This document shows positions 53,085 to 59,912 of a stretch of DNA of 64,000 nucleotides, piece by piece. The DNA comes from Streptomyces venezuelae. Lineage in GTDB: Bacteria > Actinomycetota > Actinomycetes > Streptomycetales > Streptomycetaceae. The translations under genes were made by a program, and so were the position numbers. Position 1 is the first letter of the stretch, and the number at the start of each line of letters is the position of its first letter. Below the pieces are notes generated by a model, which was not told the DNA's origin, made no database searches, and saw nothing but the letters and a program-made list of their open reading frames with translations. The stretch covers positions 496,001-560,000 of the forward strand of contig NZ_CP029193.1 in the NCBI RefSeq assembly GCF_008642355.1. Reading direction: 5' to 3'.

Positions 53085-54547
53085 GACGTCTCCCGATCTG
53101 CTTGGCGAGGGCGAAGGCGAAGCGCGCTGTGGTGCACCTTGAGCTGTGTGTACTCGTTCAGACCCCAGGCGCCGTACTCGACGCCGATCCCGGAGTGCCG
53201 GTGGCCGCCGAACGGCACGTCGTGCCGCAGGGCGCCGTGCGTGTTGATCCACACGGTTCCGCACTGAGGTCGCCCGGCCAGTTCCCGCGCCCGTTCCTCG
53301 TCGCCCCACAGGGAGCAGCCGAGCCCGTACGTCGAGGCGTTGACCTGTGCGAAGACCTGGTCCACGTCGTCGTACGGGATGACGGGGATCACCGGGCCGA
53401 ACTGTTCCTCCTCTTCGAGGCGGCTGCCGGGCGGCAGGTCGGTGACGACGGTGGGGGGATAGAAGTGGCCCGGTCCGTCGAGTGGCCCGCCGCCGGCCAG
53501 GACGTCGGCTCCCGCCGCCACGGCGTCGTCCACCAGGCCCGCGACGTGGTGCAGTTGGGCGCGGCTGACGAGCGGGCCGTATTCGGTGGCCGGATCGAGC
53601 CCGTCACCCACGATGGCGGTGCGCGCCTTCTCCGCCAGGGCTTCGGCGAGCCTGCGGTACGTCGCTCGGGGCGCGTAGACGCGCTTGACCGCGGCGCAGA
53701 ACTGGCCGCTGTTGGTCATGGCCGCGGCGAACAGGTCCGGTGCGACGGACAGGACGTCGGTGCCGGGCAGGACGACGGCCGGGTCGTTGCCGCCGAGTTC
53801 GAGCACGACCCGTTTCAGGTCGGCCGCGGCCTGCCGGGCGATGGCGCGGCCCGCGCCGACCGATCCGGTGAAGGACACGAGCCGGACCGCCGGGTGGACG
53901 GTCAGGCGGGCGCCGAGCTCGACGTCGCCGTCCACGACCGCGAAGGTGCCGGCGGGCAGGACGTCGCCGAGGATCCGGCCCATCATCAGGCTGGACAGCG
54001 GGGTGTCCGGGGACGGCTTGAGCACCACGGTGTTGCCGGCGAGGAGGGCGGGGGCGATCTTGCAGACGGCGAGCAGGACGGGGTAGTTCGAGGGGGCGAT
54101 CGCCGCGACCACGCCGTGGGGCACGCGCTCCAGGTCGATCCGGGCGTCGGTCTCGTCGACGAGCCGCTCCTGCGTGAGCCCCAGCTCCGCGGTGCGGGCG
54201 AACCAGTCGGCGGCCAGGCGGACTTCGGCCCTGGCGTGTTTCAGGGGCTTGCCCTGTTCCCTGGTGAGCAGTTCGGCCATCGGGTCCACGGCACCGAGCA
54301 GGGCGCGGTGACAGGAGTGGAGCCACTCGCGGCGTTCCGCCAGGGGGGTGGCCGCCCAGCCGGGGAAGGCGCGGGCCGCGTCGTCCAGCACGTCGTCGAG
54401 CCGTTCGGGCGTGCATCCCGGGGTTTCGGCGAACACCTTGCCGAGTGCCGGGTTCTCCACCGGGTTCGGCCCGTAGCGCACGGAGCCGGGGGCGCCCGGG
54501 GGGAGCCCGGCGCGGGGGGAGGCGAGTTGATCAACAGATGAGGACAT
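53081..54547 (-). CDS. Aldehyde dehydrogenase family protein, first gene of the long operon
   Basis: A 488-residue NAD(P)-dependent dehydrogenase. Cofactor region IAPSNYPVLLAVCKIAPALLAGN near 150-172, Glu in VVLELGGNDPAV near 248, and catalytic Cys in MTNSGQFCAAVKRV near 285. The C-terminal anchor is VPFGGHRHSGIGVEYG. Congocidine-type clusters carry an aldehyde dehydrogenase gene at a similar place; its step (oxidising a pyrrole or sugar aldehyde to carboxylate) is inferred only. ATG at 54547; a 409-base gap upstream should hold the operon promoter. Confidence 0.9.
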   Translation of the reverse strand: MSSSVDQLASPRAGLPPGAPGSVRYGPNPVENPALGKVFAETPGCTPERLDDVLDDAARAFPGWAATPLAERREWLHSCHRALLGAVDPMAELLTREQGKPLKHARAEVRLAADWFARTAELGLTQERLVDETDARIDLERVPHGVVAAIAPSNYPVLLAVCKIAPALLAGNTVVLKPSPDTPLSSLMMGRILGDVLPAGTFAVVDGDVELGARLTVHPAVRLVSFTGSVGAGRAIARQAAADLKRVVLELGGNDPAVVLPGTDVLSVAPDLFAAAMTNSGQFCAAVKRVYAPRATYRRLAEALAEKARTAIVGDGLDPATEYGPLVSRAQLHHVAGLVDDAVAAGADVLAGGGPLDGPGHFYPPTVVTDLPPGSRLEEEEQFGPVIPVIPYDDVDQVFAQVNASTYGLGCSLWGDEERARELAGRPQCGTVWINTHGALRHDVPFGGHRHSGIGVEYGAWGLNEYTQLKVHHSALRLRPRQADRETS

Positions 54548-54956
54548 GGGTTCCCGTCACGAGGGGGTCGCGTAGGGGCGGTTGTCGACTGTCGACTGCT
54601 GAGAGGCGCGGGGCCGCGGGGAGGGAGGAAGAGGGAGGGCGCGGTGCGAGCGGCGGAGCGGTGGGAGGGGGTGTGTCCCGCTGTCGGGACTCCGCGTCTC
54701 CCGTGACCTGCCGTGCTCGAACCGGGCGGCCCGTGGAACAGTCTTGCCGGGTCCCCGGTGATCGAACACCCCCACTTTGGGCTAGGGTCATCCGGCTACT
54801 CCGAAAGCCCGGTCCGATGCACATGGCCGACGCGCTGACCTGCTGGGATCATCCTGCGCACGGGGGTCGCCGGTCCGCGTCCGGGCATGCCGCGGCGCCG
54901 GCCGTCGGCAGGCGGAAGCCGGACGGTCGGCGCGCGTCGGAGCGGGCCCCTGGCCC
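54548..54956. other. Gene-free leader/promoter region of the long minus-strand operon
   Basis: No coding frame is convincing in these 409 bases. It should contain the terminator of the upstream condensation gene and the promoter of the fifteen-gene run. A small palindrome CCCA-CTT-TGGG (54771-54781), nested in ACACC...AGGGT, lies about 225 bases upstream of the operon start codon and could bind the cluster regulator. A GTCGACT sequence is repeated in tandem at 54584-54597. Confidence 0.5.
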
Positions 54957-56378
54957 TTACGACTCTGTGGCCGCGCCCCTCCCCGCGCCGCCCACCGCGG
55001 CGGCGGGACCGTGCTCTCCCCCGGCGTCCTCGACGTACTCGACGAGCAGGCGCTCGATGTCGTGGAGGAACGCGTGGACCTCGGACGGGGTGAGCGCCCG
55101 GTGGTCGGCGTTGAGGACCACGCGGATCCAGCCGGGAACCTCGTCGTCGACCACGACGAAGAAGGTCTCGCCCTCCTCGAACTCGTCCGGAGCGACGACG
55201 GTGTCGGCCATGGCGGCCCGCGGGCTCTCGCCGGACACGGCACCGTCGCCGTCGGCCGTGTCGGGCAGGGGCTGTTCCTCCCGGATGTCGTTGAAGCAGT
55301 ACGAGAGGTCCACTGGTACGCCGGGTCCGCGGGCGTCGGCGATCAGACGCGCGATGTCGTCGGGGTCGTAGAGGCCGTTCGCGTAGGCGGCGGTGCACGC
55401 GGCGAGGGCGCGGCGTGCGACGTCCTCGGCGCGGTCGCCGTCCAGGGCGATGGTCACCGGCACCTCCGTGTGGAGGTTGGCGACGGTGCCGCGCACATCG
55501 GGGTCCGACCGGTTGGCGGTGAGCAGGCGCAGGGTGCACGACGGCGATCCGGCCCGGCGTCCGAGGAGCCGGGCGACGACGGTCAGCAGCACGACGGACG
55601 TGCTCACCCGCCAGCGCCGGGCCAGGACCGGCACCGCGAGCGCCACGGCACGGGAGCTCATGCCGGCGCTGTACCGGACCGGGGCCGCGGGGCCGCCGCG
55701 GTCCGGGAACAGGGTCGCGGGCGCGCGGTCGAGCTGCCGTTGCCAGTAGGTGCGTGACCGCGCCTGCAGGGCACGGCCGCGCGGGGACTGCTCCAGCTGT
55801 GCCTGCTCGACGGGCTGCCGTGCCGGTGCGGCGGGTGGCAGGGGGCGGCCGGCCGCCCGCGCGTCGAGCAGCCGGGTCAGCTCGTCGGCGAGGAGCCGCA
55901 CCGAGGTGAGGTCCACCGAGAGGTGGGACACACAGAACGCGGCGAGCACGGGAACGCCGTCGACGACGGTCACCATGAACCGGATGAGCGGGGCCCGTGC
56001 GGGGTCGAAGGGGGTGTGCCGCATCCTTCGCTCCCAGGCCCGGCGCACACCGTCGGGGTCTTCGTGTGGGGCGAGCGTCCACACCTCGGCCTCGAACTCG
56101 GCGGCATCCACGACGTGTTGGACGAGGGAGCCATCGGCGTCCCGGTGGAAGGCCGTGCGCAGCGACTCGTGGCGTACGACCAGTTCGCCGCAGACGTCGA
56201 GCAGGTCCTGTGCGGTGCCGTGGCCGGGCAGCGCCACCCAGTAGCACACGTCGTAGAAGGAGGCGTCGGGCAGCTGCCGCTGCATCAGATTCCAGAGGTG
56301 CCGCTGGGCGCAGGTCGCCGGCGCGGTGACCGACCGTCGTCCAGCGAAGGGGATGCGGTGCCGGACGAATTCGGCCAC
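54957..56378 (-). CDS. Stand-alone NRPS condensation protein (second copy, degenerate motif)
   Basis: A 473-residue condensation-domain protein. The HHxxxDG core appears as S151-H152-L-S-V-D156-L157: the second His and the Asp remain, but the first His and Gly are replaced. RHESLRTAFHRD near 69-80 and TANRSDPDVRGTVANLHTEVPV near 320-340 support the fold. GTG at 56378 with AAAGGA eight bases upstream; the open frame to 56549 lacks a site. Two free condensation proteins are a hallmark of pyrrolamide clusters; this one may handle the amidine tail or another special coupling. Confidence 0.85.
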   Translation of the reverse strand: MAEFVRHRIPFAGRRSVTAPATCAQRHLWNLMQRQLPDASFYDVCYWVALPGHGTAQDLLDVCGELVVRHESLRTAFHRDADGSLVQHVVDAAEFEAEVWTLAPHEDPDGVRRAWERRMRHTPFDPARAPLIRFMVTVVDGVPVLAAFCVSHLSVDLTSVRLLADELTRLLDARAAGRPLPPAAPARQPVEQAQLEQSPRGRALQARSRTYWQRQLDRAPATLFPDRGGPAAPVRYSAGMSSRAVALAVPVLARRWRVSTSVVLLTVVARLLGRRAGSPSCTLRLLTANRSDPDVRGTVANLHTEVPVTIALDGDRAEDVARRALAACTAAYANGLYDPDDIARLIADARGPGVPVDLSYCFNDIREEQPLPDTADGDGAVSGESPRAAMADTVVAPDEFEEGETFFVVVDDEVPGWIRVVLNADHRALTPSEVHAFLHDIERLLVEYVEDAGGEHGPAAAVGGAGRGAATES

Positions 56379-56649
56379 GGCTCGGTCCTTTCCAGCACGA
56401 TGAGGTGGGTGGGGACGCGCCGATTCACCGTAACGCCGGGTTCGCGCGAGCGGCACCCGCGCTTTCGGGGCTGACCGTTCGGTCACCGTCCACCCGCTCG
56501 GGCTGCCCGATACGGCGCACCGAACGGGCGCCCGGTGGGGGCTTCCCACACCATTCGGGCACCACGAGTATCGGGGGCATGCGAGTTAACCGACGCGTCG
56601 CGCCGCACGGCATGCGGATTTCCGGATTTTCGGAAAGGCCGTCACACGC

Positions 56650-56687
56650 GACGTAGAGACTTACGGACGCACTCGACGCAGAGACTT
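56650..56687 (-). repeat. Direct repeat pair GACGYAGAGACTT in the condensation-gene promoter region
   Basis: Two 13-base copies, at 56650-56662 and 56675-56687, differ at one base and are 25 bases apart. They lie between the LuxR terminator and the condensation gene and may be regulator binding sites. Confidence 0.5.
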
Positions 56688-56701
56688 CCGAAAAGGAAGC
56701 G

Positions 56702-56775
56702 TCCCTGTCCGCCCGGCGGGACGAACCCCGCGGTGCCGACAGCTCCGGCAGCGTGGGGCACCGGGCGGACAGGGA
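56702..56775 (-). terminator. Long composite hairpin terminator after the LuxR gene
   Basis: A perfect 15-bp outer stem (56702-56716 with 56761-56775) encloses a 44-base loop. That loop itself folds into a 12-of-13-bp stem (CCCCGCGGTGCCG with CGGCAGCGTGGGG). It begins 12 bases beyond the LuxR stop and should insulate the condensation promoter from LuxR transcription. Confidence 0.85.
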
Positions 56776-56787
56776 TATGACGTGCCC

Positions 56788-57465
56788 TCAGGTGATGAGT
56801 CCGTTCTGTATGGCGGTGACCACCGCGGCCGTACGGTTGGGTGCGCCGAGCTTGAGGAGCAGGCTGGCGACGATGCGTTTGACGCCGTGGCTGGAGATGC
56901 CGAGGCGCCGGGCTATCTGTTTGTTGCTCAGCCCTTCGGCGAGCAGCGGCAGCACTTCGTTCTCACGGCCGGTGAGGTTGCCGACGCGCCGCCTGCGCTG
57001 CTGTTCCGGCTCCCGGACGCGCCGCAGAAGCGCCCGGGTGACCGAGGTGGGCATGGGCACCTCGCCGGCCACGATCCCTTGGAGCGCGTCCTCGACCGCG
57101 GTGGCGGTCAACTCGTTCTCGACCAGGAATCCGTCGGGTACCGAGGGACCCGCGAGTATTTCTTCGGGGACCTCGGTGGTGGTGAGCAGAAGGAGAATCT
57201 TCGGGCGGTGCCGTCGGGCGTCCACGAGCACGCCTCGATCCGGGCTGTAGTCCTTCTCGTGCAGGAACAGCACGTCCACTTGGTTGTTGCGTAAGGTTTC
57301 CTCCACCTCGCCCCAGTCGCCGCAGTGTCTGACGTCCCTGACCAGGGGCGCCGTCGACAGCGCGGCCCGCAGCCCGAGCTGCAGGAATCCGTTGCGCACG
57401 AGAGTGGTCACCACGAGCTGCTCTCCTGGGAACGGGGGGTGGCACAGCGCCTGACTCACTCGCAT
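56788..57465 (-). CDS. Atypical LuxR/NarL-type response regulator, probable cluster activator
   Basis: A 225-residue regulator. The C-terminal LuxR helix-turn-helix is complete (LTGRENEVLPLLAEGLSNKQIARRLGISSHGVKRIVASLLLKL). The N-terminal receiver-like domain lacks the normal phosphoryl-acceptor context: the beta-3 strand VDVLFLHEKD has His/Glu where Asp is expected. Start is uncertain: ATG 57465, GTG 57459 (seven bases after GGAGG) or GTG 57414 (seven after AGGAGA). Leu58 is TTA (57292-57294), making it bldA dependent. Congocidine synthesis is governed by a comparable atypical regulator. No sensor kinase is adjacent. Confidence 0.88.
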   Translation of the reverse strand: MRVSQALCHPPFPGEQLVVTTLVRNGFLQLGLRAALSTAPLVRDVRHCGDWGEVEETLRNNQVDVLFLHEKDYSPDRGVLVDARRHRPKILLLLTTTEVPEEILAGPSVPDGFLVENELTATAVEDALQGIVAGEVPMPTSVTRALLRRVREPEQQRRRRVGNLTGRENEVLPLLAEGLSNKQIARRLGISSHGVKRIVASLLLKLGAPNRTAAVVTAIQNGLIT

Positions 57466-58073
57466 TCCTCCTCACTGTCGCCACGGTTCCCGCCGTATCC
57501 GACGTGGGGAGATGACGCCGCCCCGCGCCGTCCACCGGCAGGCCGCGGCCGGCTCACCACTGCACAGACCTGCAATAGGTACGCAGTTGCGAGCGCTTTT
57601 CAGCACTGGACACTCATCACAGTACCCAGACGTTTCAAGCGACTTCAACCATTCCACTTGACGCGACCCGTTCAGGCCGAGCGGCCCGAAAAAGACCTCG
57701 GCACACCACGCGTACGGTTGATTTAATTTTCAACTCGCGGGTATTCGCGCAGCCCGGATGCGGACTTTCCTTTCGGGGTGAAAACCAGTAGCTTCCATGC
57801 CACGGCACGCCCGCCTCGCCCACCGCCACCCCACAGGCGCGCCGGGTGATCCGTTCGCGCGGCCACCTACGGCGACACTCCCATTCCGGCCGGACCGAAT
57901 TCACATTGGCGGCCGGAAAGGCCTGCGTGCCGCTCGCCCACAAATTCGCTAAGTGATGGCCGAAAACCATGCGTCGCTGTCTTTTCCGACCTCCGGACCT
58001 CCGGACGCCCGGACCTCCGGATCTCTCCGGACCCGGAGACGCTGCGGCCCTCGACCACGGACAAGGAGCGCCG
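57466..58073. other. Divergent promoter region between LuxR and ABC exporter genes
   Basis: 608 bases with no convincing gene. Bases 57580-57740 form an AT-rich island with an inverted repeat GTTGA-N8-TCAAC around 57717, likely promoter or operator. The last part (57988-58035) is a tandem octamer repeat in the exporter leader. Confidence 0.6.
57988..58035 (+). repeat. Tandem octamer GACCTCCG repeats in the ABC exporter leader
   Basis: Units at 57988, 57996, 58004 (GACGCCCG), 58012, a longer variant at 58020 and a partial at 58030. They end about 40 bases before the exporter start, so they would lie in the transcript leader. Confidence 0.65.
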
Positions 58074-59912
58074 ATGACCGCCGAGACCATGGCGGGCGCC
58101 ACGGCAGCCGACGACACCGACGACGACGCCGACCGGCGCAGCGTCCCCCGCTGGCTGCTCGCACAGATGCGGCCCTTCAGGCCGTACATCGCCCTGTTCC
58201 TGCTGGGCAGCCTCGCCTGGCAGTCGCTGACCGCGGCGATCCCGCTGGTCACCGGCCTTGCCTTCGACGCCGTCCTCGACCAGGACGACGGATCGCCCGA
58301 CTTCGGCACGTTCCACGCCATCGCCGCCGGCCTGTTCGCGCTCGTGGTCGTCCGCGCGCTGGGCGGCATCATGTCCACGTACAGCCTGGAGTCCTTCGCC
58401 AGTGGGCTCGAGCGCAACGCGCGCGCCCAGGTCTTCGCCAGCCTGCTGCGCAAGAGCCAGGGCTACTTCAACCGGCGGCGCGTCGGCGACCTGTCCGCAC
58501 GGGCCACCGGCGACGCGGAGTCGCTGAACCTGATGGTGTCACCAGGCTTCGACCTGGCCGTCGACCTCGCCCTGAACATCCTGATGCCGATCGTGTTCAT
58601 CGCCCTGGTGGACCCGCGGCTGCTGGTCTCCCCCGTCGTCTTCGTCCTGCTGTTCGCGGTGGCGCTCGCCGAACACGGGCGTCGTCTGGAGCCCGTCTCC
58701 GACACGGCACGCGAGCGCTTCGGCGACATGACTGCCCAGGCGTCGGAGAGCATCGCCGGCATCGAGGTCGTGGGGTCGACCGGCGGTGCCGACCAGGAAC
58801 GCGCCCGCTTCACCGATCTTGCCCGCGCGTACCGGGACGCCTCCGTACGCCAGATCCGCACCCAGGCACTCGCCCTGTCCCCGCTGCTGCTGACCCTCGC
58901 CACCGTCGGCGCCCTGGTGCACTCCGTCATCCTGCTGCGCGACGACTCCCTGAGCATCGGCGAACTCGTCGCCGTCCTGGGACTGATGGGCACCCTGCGC
59001 GCCCCCACCCAGCTGGCGTCCTTCAGCCTCGGGCTCATCTACCTCGGCATGGCGGGAGCGCAGCGCATCAAGGAGGTCGTCGACGACCCCGAGGGCGAGG
59101 ACGAGCGGGGCGGCCGCCACACCGGACCCGTCGTCGGCGAAGTCGCCATGGAGAACGTCACGTTCGGCTACGAACCCGGCAAGCCGGTGCTGCGCGACGT
59201 GTCCTTCCGGGTCGCCCCCGGCACCACCGTGGCCATCGTCGGCGCCACGGGAAGCGGCAAGTCCACCCTCCTGCACCTGCTGAACCGCACCTACATCCCG
59301 GACGAAGGACGCGTCCTCGTCGACGGCGTCCCCACCACGGACTGGGACATCGGGGCGCTCCGCTCGCGCACCTCCGTCATCGAGCAGGACGTGATGCTCT
59401 TCTCCCGCTCCATCGCGGAGAACCTGAGCCTCGGTTCGGACAACGGGACCGACCGCTCCCGCATGGAGGACGCGGCCCGCATCGCGCAGGCACACGACTT
59501 CATCACGGCGGCCGAGAACGGCTACGACACCGTCATCGGCGAACGCGGCGTCACCCTCTCCGGAGGCCAGCGCCAACGCCTCGCCATCGCCCGCGCGTTG
59601 ATCGCCGACCCGCGCATCCTCGCCGTGGACGACGCGACCAGTGCCGTCGACAGCGCCACCGAGTACGAGGTGCAGCGCGCCATGCGGCAGGCCTCGGACG
59701 GACGGACCACGTTCCTCGTCACCCCCAGGCTGTCCCGCATCCGGGCGGCCGACCACATCCTCGTCCTGGACGCCGGCCGGATCGTCGACCAGGGCAGCCA
59801 CGAACAGCTCCTGCGGGACTGTTCCCTGTACCGCAGGATCTTCGCGCCCTATCTGAGCACGCCGGCACCCGGTGGCCCGGACTCCGCGGGCGCCAAGGAG
59901 GAGAGCCACTGA
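58074..59912 (+). CDS. ABC exporter half, degenerate-site subunit
   Basis: A 612-residue type IV ABC exporter half: six membrane helices (residues about 35-310), then a nucleotide-binding domain with Walker A GATGSGKST near 390 and signature LSGGQRQR near 496. Two catalytic positions are altered: after Walker B the Glu is Asp (ILAVDDATSAVD near 518), and the H-loop His is Pro (FLVTPRLSR near 551). ATG at 58074 with AAGGAG five bases upstream. It forms a heterodimer with the next gene product to export the cluster product and give self-resistance. Confidence 0.93.
   Translation: MTAETMAGATAADDTDDDADRRSVPRWLLAQMRPFRPYIALFLLGSLAWQSLTAAIPLVTGLAFDAVLDQDDGSPDFGTFHAIAAGLFALVVVRALGGIMSTYSLESFASGLERNARAQVFASLLRKSQGYFNRRRVGDLSARATGDAESLNLMVSPGFDLAVDLALNILMPIVFIALVDPRLLVSPVVFVLLFAVALAEHGRRLEPVSDTARERFGDMTAQASESIAGIEVVGSTGGADQERARFTDLARAYRDASVRQIRTQALALSPLLLTLATVGALVHSVILLRDDSLSIGELVAVLGLMGTLRAPTQLASFSLGLIYLGMAGAQRIKEVVDDPEGEDERGGRHTGPVVGEVAMENVTFGYEPGKPVLRDVSFRVAPGTTVAIVGATGSGKSTLLHLLNRTYIPDEGRVLVDGVPTTDWDIGALRSRTSVIEQDVMLFSRSIAENLSLGSDNGTDRSRMEDAARIAQAHDFITAAENGYDTVIGERGVTLSGGQRQRLAIARALIADPRILAVDDATSAVDSATEYEVQRAMRQASDGRTTFLVTPRLSRIRAADHILVLDAGRIVDQGSHEQLLRDCSLYRRIFAPYLSTPAPGGPDSAGAKEESH

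Larger units (their letters stand above)
56379..56787. other. Gene-free region between the second condensation gene and the LuxR gene
   Basis: 409 bases without a gene. Contents are an inverted repeat TTTCCG-N6-CGGAAA (56619-56636), a direct repeat pair (56650-56687), a short inverted repeat CTTCC-N5-GGAAG (56685-56699) and a long composite terminator (56702-56775). It must contain the promoter of the condensation gene. Confidence 0.65.

Noticed and set aside
54531..54824. Short minus-strand frame in the operon leader (97 codons)
   Set aside because: Pro/Arg-rich translation with no domain, no ribosome site, and it overlaps the first codons of the aldehyde dehydrogenase gene.
57635..58453. 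Minus-strand frame covering the exporter leader
   Set aside because: It runs through the tandem octamer repeat and antisense to the exporter gene; composition is that of a shadow frame.
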